Positions 43,189 through 51,851 of a stretch of DNA of 64,000 bases are shown in pieces. Position 1 is the first letter of the stretch. Each line of letters starts with the position of its first letter. The notes beneath the pieces were generated by a model. The model was not told the DNA's origin. It ran no database searches and saw nothing but the letters and a program-made list of their open reading frames with translations. Both the position numbers and the translations under genes were made by a program. Origin of the DNA: Terriglobia bacterium (GTDB lineage: Bacteria; Acidobacteriota; Terriglobia; Acidiferrales; UBA7541); contig JAIQGG010000004.1 in the NCBI GenBank assembly GCA_020072785.1, positions 238,108-302,107 on the forward strand, read 5' to 3'.

Positions 43189-45765
43189 ATGGCCGTAGAC
43201 GTCAGCAAACATCTGGACCGCGCCAAGAGGTGCCTCGAGAAAAATCGCGTCGAGGAAGCCATCGAGGCGTATCAGGCGGTCCTGAACGAGGCGCCCAACC
43301 ACCAGGAAGCGACCCAGGCGCTGGGGGACCTCTATGCCCGGCTGGAGAAGCCGGAGCGCGCGGCGTTTTATTACGGCCTGCTCTTCGACCTGCTGGTGGA
43401 CGGGCGCGACGAGACCAAGGCCCTGGCCATCTACAACCGCTTTCTGAAGCCCTCCTCGGCGCAACATCCCCCCGAACGCATCGCGCGCTACGCCTTTCTG
43501 CTGCAGAAGCAGAACCGCGCGGAAGAGGCCATCGAGCAGTTCACCCGCGCCGCCGATCTGTTCACCACGGGGCGGCGCGAAGAAGACGCGCTCTTCTGCT
43601 TTGAGCGCATCGCGCAGCTGGATCCCGAGAATCTTCCCCGGCAGTTGCGCCTGGCAGAAAGCGCGGAGCGCATCGGCAAGAATGCCATCGCGGTGCGCGC
43701 GTTTCTGCGCGCCGGGCAGCTGGCCTCCGCCACCGGCGCCGAAGAGGACGCCCTAAAGCTGCTGGGCCGCGCCTACCAACTGGCTCCCAACGAGCGCAGC
43801 GTGGCCCTGTTGTATGCCGAAGCCAAGCTGCGGGTGGGAGCGGCGGGGGAGGCTGCGGCGCTGCTGGAGCCCTTCTCCGTTTCCGAGAATGACGACGCAT
43901 TTCTGGAGACGTTCGGGGACGCGCTGATGAAGGCCGGGCAGCTGGACCGCGCGCGCAGCGTTTTCGAGCGGCTGAGCAAGGAAAAAGAAAAGAACGGAGC
44001 CATAGCGCGCCTGTTCGATCTAGCCGACCGCTATGCGGGGGCCAAGGAAGAGGCCAAGGCCGTCGATCTCCTGCAGGCCGTGAAGCGCAAGATGTTCGCG
44101 GCGCGGGCCCAGAACGAGTTCGCCGCGCAACTGGATGCGGTGGCCGAGCGGCATCCCGATTCGCTGCCGATCCTGGAGTTCTGGGCCGCGCTGTACAACG
44201 AAATCAACCGGGAATCCAAATACTTCGAGATCCTGCTGCGCCTGTTCGATCTGTATCTGAACGGCGGCGACGTGCAGAAGGCCCGGGAGTCGCTGGAGCG
44301 GCTGGTGGATATCGACGCCTACGACTACCGGAATCAGGAACGGCTGGAGCGCCTGCGCGGGCACATCGACAATGCGGCTCTAAAGACCCTGGCCGCGCGC
44401 CTGGCCAGCACCACTTCATCCCTGGCCCCGGCGACGGACGGCAGTTCCTCCGGGGGGCCGGCACAGCAAGCGCTCTCTTCCGGCGGCCGCACGCAACAGA
44501 CGCTCGAAGATCTGATCGTGCAGACGGAGATCTTCATTCAGTATTCGCTGCAGAACAAAGCCGTGGAACAGCTGCAGAAAATCGCGGCCCTGTTTCCCGG
44601 GGAGGAAGAAAACAACGCGCGGCTGCGCGGGCTGTACGAGAGCGCCAACTGGTGGCCATCGGGAGGGCCCAGGGTCAAGGCGGAAGTGGCGGCCATGCCG
44701 GTAGGGTCTGGCGAGGGGGTCACGGTTACCGGCAGGACCGGCATCTACAGCGCGGAGACGCTGCGCGACCTGACGAAGATCACCGAAGTCACGCAGAAGA
44801 TCTACCGGCAGCAGACGCCGCGGGCCATGCTGAGCACGGCGGTCAACGAGGCCGGGACGTATCTGCGTACGGCGCGTTGCTTTGCGGTGATCGGCGCGCC
44901 CGGGCGCGCACCGGAGATGGCCGCGGAGTATTGTGCGCAAGGGATCAAGGCGGCTCCCGGGGCGCAGGTGGTTTTCCTGATCGCGCAAATGGAAAAGGCC
45001 ACCCCCGACGCCCTGGGCGGACTGATCATCGAGGCCGAGCCGGGCTCCATCCTGGTGGAACTGGGGCTGACGACGGCCCTCGGCGTGGTGCTGACGGACA
45101 AAGAGACCCAGGTGCCCGCGGGCATGCTGATCGTGGCGCACGCAGAGGCGCACCAGTGGAAGCCCAACGAGACGTATTTCCTGCAGGCCATCGGGGACCA
45201 GATGCTGATGAGCGTCAGCCACACGCGGCTGCGTTCGCTGGTGCGGCGCATGGGGGTTTCCGACGAGCGCACCGGGCTGCTCAGCCGCACCTCCTATCAG
45301 GGCTGCCTGCTCTCCGAAGCGGATCGCGCGCGGAGCCAGGGCACGGCGCTGTCCATGACCATCCTGCAGATTGACCGCGGCGCGGAGATCCTGCGGCAAC
45401 AGGGGGAATCCCCGCTGGAACGCTATCTGGAGCAGTTGACCCGCTCGCTGCAGCCCATCGTGCGGCACAACGATGTAGCCGTGAAATACACGGCGTGGTC
45501 ACTGGCGTTCATTCTGCCGGACACCGCGCTTCCCGGGGCGCGCAACCTGGCCGACAAGCTGCGCCGGGCCGCAGCCGCGGTGCGCCCGCCGTGGGATGGC
45601 GCGCCCTTGACGATGAGCGCCGCGATTGTGGAAGCCGTGCCGCGGCCGGAGTACGACAGCGAGGATATCGTCACGGATTTGATCAACCGCGCCGAATTTT
45701 CCCTGGAAGAGGCGCGGAAGCGGGGCGGCGACGCCGTCGTGGCCCCGGACACACCCAAACCCTAA
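43189..45765 (+). CDS. TPR protein with GAF domain and degenerate GGDEF domain
   Basis: An 858-aa cytoplasmic protein. TPR-like helices cover about 1-400 (EEAIEAYQAVLNEAPNHQEATQALGDLYARLEKPERAAFYY). A low-complexity Ser/Gly linker and another helical repeat follow, then a GAF-like domain (about 560-690) and a C-terminal diguanylate-cyclase fold. In the last, the GGDEF loop is replaced by TAWSL (KYTAWSLAFILPDT, near 767), so cyclase activity is unlikely. It may be a signalling scaffold. ATG 43189 is the first codon of the TPR region; upstream frame is repeat DNA. Confidence 0.8.
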   Translation: MAVDVSKHLDRAKRCLEKNRVEEAIEAYQAVLNEAPNHQEATQALGDLYARLEKPERAAFYYGLLFDLLVDGRDETKALAIYNRFLKPSSAQHPPERIARYAFLLQKQNRAEEAIEQFTRAADLFTTGRREEDALFCFERIAQLDPENLPRQLRLAESAERIGKNAIAVRAFLRAGQLASATGAEEDALKLLGRAYQLAPNERSVALLYAEAKLRVGAAGEAAALLEPFSVSENDDAFLETFGDALMKAGQLDRARSVFERLSKEKEKNGAIARLFDLADRYAGAKEEAKAVDLLQAVKRKMFAARAQNEFAAQLDAVAERHPDSLPILEFWAALYNEINRESKYFEILLRLFDLYLNGGDVQKARESLERLVDIDAYDYRNQERLERLRGHIDNAALKTLAARLASTTSSLAPATDGSSSGGPAQQALSSGGRTQQTLEDLIVQTEIFIQYSLQNKAVEQLQKIAALFPGEEENNARLRGLYESANWWPSGGPRVKAEVAAMPVGSGEGVTVTGRTGIYSAETLRDLTKITEVTQKIYRQQTPRAMLSTAVNEAGTYLRTARCFAVIGAPGRAPEMAAEYCAQGIKAAPGAQVVFLIAQMEKATPDALGGLIIEAEPGSILVELGLTTALGVVLTDKETQVPAGMLIVAHAEAHQWKPNETYFLQAIGDQMLMSVSHTRLRSLVRRMGVSDERTGLLSRTSYQGCLLSEADRARSQGTALSMTILQIDRGAEILRQQGESPLERYLEQLTRSLQPIVRHNDVAVKYTAWSLAFILPDTALPGARNLADKLRRAAAAVRPPWDGAPLTMSAAIVEAVPRPEYDSEDIVTDLINRAEFSLEEARKRGGDAVVAPDTPKP

Positions 45766-45789
45766 GCAGCAAAGAACAGAGAGGACTCT

Positions 45790-46980
45790 ATGTTTCCAAC
45801 CGATGTGGTGATTGTCGCCGGAGCGCGCACGCCGATGGCGCGGTATACCGGGGCGTTCAAGGATGTTTCGGCGATTGATCTTGGGGCGTACGCGGCCAAG
45901 GAGGCCATCCGGCGCTCCGGAGTGGAGCCCGGCGAATTCGATCACGTGATCATGGGCAACGTGATACAAAGCAGCGCCGACGCGATCTACGGAGCGCGCC
46001 ACGTGGGGCTCAAGGCCGGGCTGAAAATCGAGACGCCCGCGCTCACGGTGAACCGGCTGTGCGGGTCGGGGATCGAGGCCATCGTGGAGGCGGCGCAGCG
46101 GCTGCTGCTGGGGGAATCCCGGTTCGTGCTGGCCGGGGGCATGGAGAACATGACCCAGGCTCCCTTCGTGGTGCGCGGAGCGCGCAGCGGGTTGAAGCTG
46201 GGCAGCAGTCCGATGGAAGACTCGCTGATGGTGGGCCTGACGGACTCCTTCTGCAATCTGCCGATGGCGCTGACCGCGGAAAAACTTGCCGAGCAGCACG
46301 GCATCACGCGGCGCGACGCCGACGCCTACGCCCTGCGCAGCCAGCAGGCCGCCGAGGCGGGCTACAAGGCCGGGCGGTTCAAGGAAGAACTGCTGGCCGT
46401 GGAGGTAAAGGAAGGGAGGAAGGTCATCACCGTGAGCGAGGACGATCATCGGCGTCCGGAAACGACGATGGAATCGCTGGAAAAACTGCCGCCGTCGTTC
46501 CGCAAGGACGGCATCGTGACCGCGGGGAACGCCAGCGGCATCGTGGACGGAGCCGCGGCGGTGGTGGTGACGCGCGAGAAGACCGCCAAGGAGCGGGGGC
46601 TGAAGCCCATCGGGCGGGTGATCTCCTGGGCCGCGGCGGGCGTGGACCCCAGCATCATGGGCATCGGGCCGGTGCCCTCTTCGCAGGCGGCGCTGAAAGC
46701 CGCGGGGCTGAAGCTGGAGCAGATGGACCGCATCGAGGTCAACGAAGCCTTTGCGCCGCAGTATCTGGCGGTGGAGAAGGTTCTCGGGCTGAACCGCGAC
46801 AAGACCAACGTGAACGGCGGAGCCATCGCCCTGGGCCACCCGCTGGCCGCTTCCGGGACGCGCCTGGTGCTCACCATTCTCCATGAACTGCGGCGCAACA
46901 ATCTGCGCTACGGGCTGGCCAGCGCCTGCATCGGGGGCGGGCAGGGCATAGCCATAATCGTCGAGGCGCTGCACAGCTAA
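45790..46980 (+). CDS. acetyl-CoA acetyltransferase (thiolase)
   Basis: Thiolase (396 aa) that condenses or cleaves acyl-CoA. Nucleophile Cys is in VNRLCGSGIEAI (near 89), the His in NGGAIALGHPLAASG (near 351) and the second Cys in ACIGGGQG (near 381). Length and motifs fit biosynthetic/degradative acetoacetyl-CoA thiolase. It heads a same-strand set with 3-hydroxyacyl-CoA dehydrogenase and enoyl-CoA hydratase; together with ScoAB these could run acetoacetate and butyrate metabolism. Confidence 0.93.
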   Translation: MFPTDVVIVAGARTPMARYTGAFKDVSAIDLGAYAAKEAIRRSGVEPGEFDHVIMGNVIQSSADAIYGARHVGLKAGLKIETPALTVNRLCGSGIEAIVEAAQRLLLGESRFVLAGGMENMTQAPFVVRGARSGLKLGSSPMEDSLMVGLTDSFCNLPMALTAEKLAEQHGITRRDADAYALRSQQAAEAGYKAGRFKEELLAVEVKEGRKVITVSEDDHRRPETTMESLEKLPPSFRKDGIVTAGNASGIVDGAAAVVVTREKTAKERGLKPIGRVISWAAAGVDPSIMGIGPVPSSQAALKAAGLKLEQMDRIEVNEAFAPQYLAVEKVLGLNRDKTNVNGGAIALGHPLAASGTRLVLTILHELRRNNLRYGLASACIGGGQGIAIIVEALHS

Positions 46981-47052
46981 GAGCAGCGGTTTCTGTTAAA
47001 CTCTTTGATTTCCGGCGGGTTGTACCTGGCCGCGGAGGAAGCGGGGGTCTGT

Positions 47053-47934
47053 ATGGCAATACAAAAAGTAGGCGTGATCGGCTGTGGCTTGATGGGCTCG
47101 GGCATCGCGCAGGTGTCCGCGCAGGCGGGGTTTACGACGGTGGTGCGCGAAGTGAGCGGCGAACTGGTGGAGAAGGGCCTGAAAGGCATCGAGAAGAACC
47201 TGGCGCGCCTGGTGGAGAAGGCGACGATCACGGATGGAGCCCGGAATGAGATCCGCAGCCGGCTCAAGGGCACCACGAATCTCGAGGACCTGAAGGACTG
47301 CGACGTTATCGTGGAAGCCATCATCGAGCAGCTGCCCGCCAAGCGCGAGCTGTACGCGGCGCTCGACGCCATCTGCAAGCCCGCGACGATCTTCGCCAGC
47401 AACACCTCTTCGCTGACCATCATCGAGATGGCCACGGCCACCAAGCGGCCGCAGCGCTTCGTCGGACTGCACTTCTTCAATCCCGTCCCGGTGATGAAGC
47501 TGGTGGAGGTGGTGAAGTCCATCGCCACCGATCCGGAGGTCTACGAAGAGATGGTGGCCTTCGGCACCAAGCTGGGGAAATCGCCGGTGCGGGCCACGGA
47601 CAGCACCGGGTTCATCGTGAACCGCCTGCTGGTGCCGTATCTGCTGGACGCCATCCGCGCGCTGGAAGAGGGCGCCGGGTCCATCGAGGACATCGACAAC
47701 TCCATGAAGCTGGGCTGCGGCTACCCCATGGGGCCGTTCACGCTGCTGGACTTTGTCGGTCTGGACACGACGTATTACATCGCCAACATCATGTTCGAGG
47801 AGTTCCGCGAGCGGCGCTTCGCCGCGCCGCCGCTGCTGAAGCGCATGGTGCTGGCGGGCTGGAACGGGCGCAAGACCGGGCGCGGCTTCTACGACTATTC
47901 CGATCCGCAGAAGCCGAAGCCGATGAACCTGTAA
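47053..47934 (+). CDS. 3-hydroxyacyl-CoA (3-hydroxybutyryl-CoA) dehydrogenase
   Basis: NAD-dependent dehydrogenase (293 aa). Rossmann motif VGVIGCGLMGSGIAQ (about 6-20), catalytic His in GLHFFNPVPVMKLVEVV, ATDSTGFIVNRLLVPYL and the helical C-terminal domain (KLGCGYPMGPFTLLDFVGLD). The size fits single-domain Hbd/PaaH enzymes rather than the long FadB type. ATG 47053 starts the Rossmann fold. It lies between the thiolase and crotonase genes. Confidence 0.93.
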   Translation: MAIQKVGVIGCGLMGSGIAQVSAQAGFTTVVREVSGELVEKGLKGIEKNLARLVEKATITDGARNEIRSRLKGTTNLEDLKDCDVIVEAIIEQLPAKRELYAALDAICKPATIFASNTSSLTIIEMATATKRPQRFVGLHFFNPVPVMKLVEVVKSIATDPEVYEEMVAFGTKLGKSPVRATDSTGFIVNRLLVPYLLDAIRALEEGAGSIEDIDNSMKLGCGYPMGPFTLLDFVGLDTTYYIANIMFEEFRERRFAAPPLLKRMVLAGWNGRKTGRGFYDYSDPQKPKPMNL

Positions 47935-47977
47935 CTCTTGACTTTCGAGTTTCCATCCCATTTAGCGGAGCAACGCC

Positions 47978-48760
47978 ATGGCCTATGAAAACCTGCTTTA
48001 TGAAAAGAAAGACAGCATCGCGCGCATCACCTTCAACCGGCCGCAGGTGATGAACGCCCTGAACCGCCATACGGTGGAGGAGCTGCGCGACGCGCTGCTG
48101 GATGCGCGGAACGACGCCGCGGTGCGCGTGCTGATCCTGACCGGCGCGGGCGAGAAGGCATTCGTCGCGGGGGCGGACATCAACGAGCTGGCGAAGCGCA
48201 CGCCGGTGGACGGCAAGGAGTTCTCGCTGTTCGGCCAGAGCGTCGTGCATCTACTGGAAACCATGGGCAAGCCCTCCATCTGCGCGATCAACGGCTTCGC
48301 GCTGGGCGGGGGCTGCGAGCTGGCGCTGGCCTGCTCCATCCGGCTGGCCAGCAAGAACGCCAAGCTCGGGCAGCCGGAAGTGAAGCTGGGGATTATTCCC
48401 GGCTACGGCGGCTCGCAGCGCCTGACACGGCTGTGCGGCAAGGGCGTGGCGCACGAGCTGTGCCTCACCGGGGAACTGATTTCCGCGGAAGAGGCTTATC
48501 GCATCGGGCTGGTCAACCACGTTTACGAGCTGGCGGAACTGCTGCCGGCGGCCGAAGCCATAGCCAGGAAGATCATCGAGAAGGCGCCGCTGGCCGTGAA
48601 GTACTGCATGGAAGCGATCGAGCGGGGCGCGGAAATGCCCCAGGAAGAGGCCCTCTTCCTGGAAGCCACGCTCTTCGGGCTGTGCTGCGCCACGGAAGAC
48701 ATGCGCGAAGGAACGCGCGCGTTCATCGAGAAGCGCGCGGCGCAGTTCAAAGGGAAGTAG
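47978..48760 (+). CDS. enoyl-CoA hydratase (crotonase family)
   Basis: A 260-aa crotonase. Oxyanion-hole segments are [11 protein letters not shown] (about 63-73) and [17 protein letters not shown]; the two catalytic glutamates lie in GCELALAC and [14 protein letters not shown]. It completes the thiolase-dehydrogenase-hydratase set. ATG 47978 follows GGAGCAACGCC. Confidence 0.93.
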   Translation: MAYENLLYEKKDSIARITFNRPQVMNALNRHTVEELRDALLDARNDAAVRVLILTGAGEKAFVAGADINELAKRTPVDGKEFSLFGQSVVHLLETMGKPSICAINGFALGGGCELALACSIRLASKNAKLGQPEVKLGIIPGYGGSQRLTRLCGKGVAHELCLTGELISAEEAYRIGLVNHVYELAELLPAAEAIARKIIEKAPLAVKYCMEAIERGAEMPQEEALFLEATLFGLCCATEDMREGTRAFIEKRAAQFKGK

Positions 48761-48780
48761 AGGAACGGCGCAGAGCGGCA

Positions 48781-49305
48781 ATGGCAAAAGCAGAGGCTGG
48801 GAAAATCGAGGGCGGGCTGAGTGCGGCGGGGCTGCGCTTTGGCGTCGTGGTGAGCCGCTTCAACAGCTTCATCACCGAGCGGCTGCTGGCCGCAGCGCTG
48901 GATGCGCTGGAGCGCGCGGGGGCCACGGACAAGCAGGTGGATGTGCTGCACGTGCCGGGCTCCTTCGAGCTGCCGCTGGCCGCGAAAAAGCTGGCCGCCT
49001 CGGGACGCTACGGCGCGATCATCGCCATCGGCTGCGTCCTGCGCGGAGAGACCTCGCATTACGACTACGTCTGTTCGGAAACCGCGCGCGGGCTGCAGCT
49101 CGCGCAGATGGATACCGGCGTGCCGGTCATCTTCTGCGTGCTCACCTGCGACACGCTGGAGCAGGCCATCGACCGCGCCGGGCTGAAGGGCGGCAACAAA
49201 GGCTGGGAAGCCGGACTGGCGGCCATCGAGATGGCGCAGCTCTCGCGCAAACTCGCGGGGCAGCCCGCGGCGCGCGCCTCAGGCAAGAAGGCGGCGCGCC
49301 GCTGA
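48781..49305 (+). CDS. ribH: 6,7-dimethyl-8-ribityllumazine synthase
   Basis: Penultimate step of riboflavin synthesis. The 174-aa protein has [47 protein letters not shown] (with the catalytic His) and GVLTC-type [13 protein letters not shown] longer Lys/Ala tail than usual follows residue 160. It is coupled with nusB, which starts 1 nt after the stop. Confidence 0.95.
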   Translation: MAKAEAGKIEGGLSAAGLRFGVVVSRFNSFITERLLAAALDALERAGATDKQVDVLHVPGSFELPLAAKKLAASGRYGAIIAIGCVLRGETSHYDYVCSETARGLQLAQMDTGVPVIFCVLTCDTLEQAIDRAGLKGGNKGWEAGLAAIEMAQLSRKLAGQPAARASGKKAARR

Positions 49306-49306
49306 C

Positions 49307-49711
49307 ATGAGCTTGCGCAGCAAATCCCGGGAATTTGCCCTGCAGATGCTCTTTCAATGGGACATGAGCCCCGAGGAGCCGGCCAAGCTGGAAGAGCGCT
49401 TCTGGCGCGCGGCCAAGGCCGCGCCCAATACCCGCGCCTTTGCCAACCGGCTGTTCGAAGGCGCGGCGAAAGAGGTGGCCGAGCTGGACGCGCTGATCAG
49501 CAAGCACGCCGAAAACTGGCGCATCGAGCGTCTCGCGGCCATCGACCGCGCCATCCTACGCCTGGCCATCCATGAGCTGCGCCAGCCGGAGACCCCGCAC
49601 AAAGTCGTGCTGAACGAGGCCATCGAGCTGGCCAAGAAATTCTCCGGCGCCGACGCCGCCCCGTTCATCAACGGCATTCTGGACGCGGTGCGCAAAACCC
49701 TGCCCAGTTAG
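49307..49711 (+). CDS. nusB: transcription antitermination factor NusB
   Basis: All-helical RNA-binding factor (134 aa) that binds boxA with NusE. The N-terminal SLRSKSREFALQMLFQWDMS and C-terminal ILRLAIHELR, HKVVLNEAIELAKKFSGADAAPFINGILDAVRK are family signatures. The ribH-nusB pair is a common bacterial arrangement. An intrinsic terminator ends the unit. Confidence 0.95.
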   Translation: MSLRSKSREFALQMLFQWDMSPEEPAKLEERFWRAAKAAPNTRAFANRLFEGAAKEVAELDALISKHAENWRIERLAAIDRAILRLAIHELRQPETPHKVVLNEAIELAKKFSGADAAPFINGILDAVRKTLPS

Positions 49712-49732
49712 CGCGCGGACCCGCGCAGCGCA

Positions 49733-49761
49733 CCTGTACGGACGTACAGGCTTCTTTTTTT
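49733..49761 (+). terminator. intrinsic terminator of ribH-nusB
   Basis: CCTGTAC-GGAC-GTACAGG (49733-49750) followed by CTTCTTTTTTT. Stem, loop and T run are all typical. Confidence 0.85.
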
Positions 49762-49848
49762 GCAACCCGGAAAAACTTTCCTGCGCCCCGGGTGTTTATC
49801 CCCCTAGAGTGGTGGTAACCCCGGAACGAAATTACAGGAGAAATAAAG

Positions 49849-50340
49849 ATGACTCTTGAACGATTCGTAAGCCGCGGCCTGCTGGGAATGGCGCTCGCGG
49901 GCCTGCTGGCCGCCGGCGCTTATGCCCAGGGCCCGGACAAGACCGGCGGCGTCAAACAGGACATCCACAAGGACAAGCGGGACCTGCGCCAGGACCGCCA
50001 CGACCGCAATCAGGACCAGCGCGACATTAACCAGGACCGCCGCAAGCTCCGCGGCGAGCGCGCCGACCGCAACGGCGATCAGCGCGATATCCGTCACGAC
50101 AGGCACGGCCTGGCGCAGGATAAGCGGAAATACGGGGCCAAGAGTTCCCAGGTTGCCAGCGACAGAAAAGATATCGTCAAGGATCGCAAAGATCGCAACC
50201 AGGACCAGCGCCAAATCAACCGCAACCGCCGCGATCTACACGCCGACCGCCGGGACCGCAACGCCGACCAGCGCGACATCCGCAAGGACAAGCGCGATCT
50301 CCATCACGACCGGGCAAAGGCGAACCCGGGCAAGAACTAA
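49849..50340 (+). CDS. exported, highly charged repeat protein, 163 aa
   Basis: Signal peptide (RGLLGMALAGLLAAGAYAQ) followed by about 135 residues made mostly of Asp, Arg, Lys, Gln, Asn and His. Four related units of 22-30 residues follow the pattern DRNxDQRDIxxDRRxL. The sequence suggests a long charged helix or a disordered polyelectrolyte in the periplasm. AGGAG precedes ATG 49849 and a terminator follows, so it is a monocistronic unit. Function unknown; metal, stress or envelope roles are guesses. Confidence 0.75.
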   Translation: MTLERFVSRGLLGMALAGLLAAGAYAQGPDKTGGVKQDIHKDKRDLRQDRHDRNQDQRDINQDRRKLRGERADRNGDQRDIRHDRHGLAQDKRKYGAKSSQVASDRKDIVKDRKDRNQDQRQINRNRRDLHADRRDRNADQRDIRKDKRDLHHDRAKANPGKN

Positions 50341-50371
50341 AAGCTGTTTCCCATCTGGGATTCCGAAGAAC

Positions 50372-50410
50372 AAAGGGCCGTTCCGAGGAGCCGGGACGGC
50401 CCTTTCTTTT
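50372..50410 (+). terminator. intrinsic terminator after the charged repeat protein
   Basis: AAAGGGCCGT (50372-50381) pairs with ACGGCCCTTT (50396-50405), followed by CTTTT. A 14-nt loop separates the arms. On the minus strand it could also stop the convergent phzF-like transcript. Confidence 0.75.
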
Positions 50411-50552
50411 CTCCAACCTGCGCAGTTCTTTCGTTACGGATTGCAAGAATGGGTGGTGGAGATCCTTTCCGACAGGAGTCGGAATCCGAGATCGATCGGT
50501 CCGGCAAAAACCGCCGGGAGCTCAGGAGCACAGGGGATGCAGAGGCTGGGCC

Positions 50553-51440
50553 TCAGATCTGAATGGTGCCCTGAAAAACGCGAACCGCGGCGCCGCTGAC
50601 GCGAGGCACCAGCTTTTTTCCGCTTTGCAGGACTTCCACTTCGATGTGGCCGGGGCGGCCCATCTCCACGCCCTGCGTCAGGCTCAGCTTCTTTCCCGGG
50701 AGCAGGCGGCCGTTGCGCACCAGGTAGGCGCCCAGCGAGCCCGCCGCCGAGCCCGTGGCGGGATCTTCGTACAGTTCCCAGGGGACCATGCTGCGCGCAT
50801 AGGCCTTGTCCTTTTCGCCCAGGACGAAGCAATAGGCCACCGTGCCGTTGCGGCCGAGGACCCGGCGCAAGGCCTGCATGTTGGCTTCGATCTTGGCCAG
50901 GGCCGCGCGGTTGCGCAGCGGCACCATGAGGTTGAAGATGCCGGTGGAGACGAATTGGGGCTCGAGCGCGGTGTGGAAATCGCTTTTGGAGATGCCCAGC
51001 GCGGCGGCCAGCGCTCCCTTGTTCACCTTCACGGGACGGAACGTCGCTTCTTTCTGGATCATGCGCACGAAATCCGGGCGGCCGTCGTGGAAGTGGATCT
51101 CGACGGGGAGCACGCCCGCGCCGGTCTGCTGCAGTACGTGCACTACGCCTTCCTGTGCGGGGACCACGCCCAGTTCCGCCAGCAGAAACCACGTGCCGAT
51201 CACCGGGTGCCCCGCGAGCTTCAGCTCCTCCTGGGTGGTGAAGATGCGCAGGCGGGCCAGGGCGCGGTTGTCCGTGGGCTTCTGCACGAAGACCGTCTCG
51301 GCGAGGTTGAACTCGCGGGCCATGGCCTGCATCTGCGCCGGGGAGAGGCCGTCGCCGTCGGTGATCACCGCCAGCGGGTTGCCTTCAAAGCGCGTTCTCG
51401 TGAATACATCGAGCGTGTAAAAACGGCGGTCCATGATCAT
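50553..51440 (-). CDS. PhzF family isomerase-like protein
   Basis: A 295-aa protein of the diaminopimelate-epimerase fold. It starts with FYTLDVFTRTRFEGNPLAVI; the conserved Glu is in NLAETVFV (about 45-52), GHPVIGTWFLLA follows, and the second half has EDPATGSAAGSLGAYL. Members act as isomerases on varied small molecules; PhzF itself acts in phenazine synthesis, but no other phenazine genes are here. It is the last gene of the minus-strand run. ATG 51440 or the next ATG 51434. Confidence 0.9.
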   Translation of the reverse strand: MIMDRRFYTLDVFTRTRFEGNPLAVITDGDGLSPAQMQAMAREFNLAETVFVQKPTDNRALARLRIFTTQEELKLAGHPVIGTWFLLAELGVVPAQEGVVHVLQQTGAGVLPVEIHFHDGRPDFVRMIQKEATFRPVKVNKGALAAALGISKSDFHTALEPQFVSTGIFNLMVPLRNRAALAKIEANMQALRRVLGRNGTVAYCFVLGEKDKAYARSMVPWELYEDPATGSAAGSLGAYLVRNGRLLPGKKLSLTQGVEMGRPGHIEVEVLQSGKKLVPRVSGAAVRVFQGTIQI

Positions 51441-51481
51441 TTTGTGCGCCCCGTCTGGCTGCGGACCCGCGTGAAAATTCT

Positions 51482-51841
51482 TCAGATCCGTTCCGGGGTG
51501 GCGACAGTCCTTTCGTTCGTAAGGTTTCCTGTATTCAAGGTGGACTTCGGTTCGAGCAGCAGGACGTGAGTTTCCTCGTCGGCCACGGGCAGGTGCTCTA
51601 CGCCGCGGGGCACGATAAGGAACTCGCCTTCGCGGACGATTGCCTCGCGGCCGCGGAATTTCATTTTCAGCGTGCCTTTGAGGACGAGAAACAACTCATC
51701 CTCGCGCTCGTGATGGTGCCATACGAACTCGCCCTGGAGCTTCACGGCCTTCACATAGCTGTCATTCAATTCCCCGATGATTTTAGGGCTCCAGCAATCG
51801 CTGAAGCGCTGGAATTTCTCCCGCAAATTGACGGTTTCCAT
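51482..51841 (-). CDS. cupin-domain protein, 119 aa
   Basis: Single cupin barrel. The metal-binding motif is WHHHEREDELFLVLKGTLKM (about 45-64) and the second motif is GEFLIVPRGVEHLPVADEE. It begins METVNLREKFQRFSDCW from ATG 51841, 10 bp after the PMM/PGM stop; the longer frame is antisense noise. Cupins of this type bind sugars or small ligands. The mannose cluster context hints at a sugar but does not prove it. Confidence 0.85.
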   Translation of the reverse strand: METVNLREKFQRFSDCWSPKIIGELNDSYVKAVKLQGEFVWHHHEREDELFLVLKGTLKMKFRGREAIVREGEFLIVPRGVEHLPVADEETHVLLLEPKSTLNTGNLTNERTVATPERI

Positions 51842-51851
51842 GAGCCACGTC

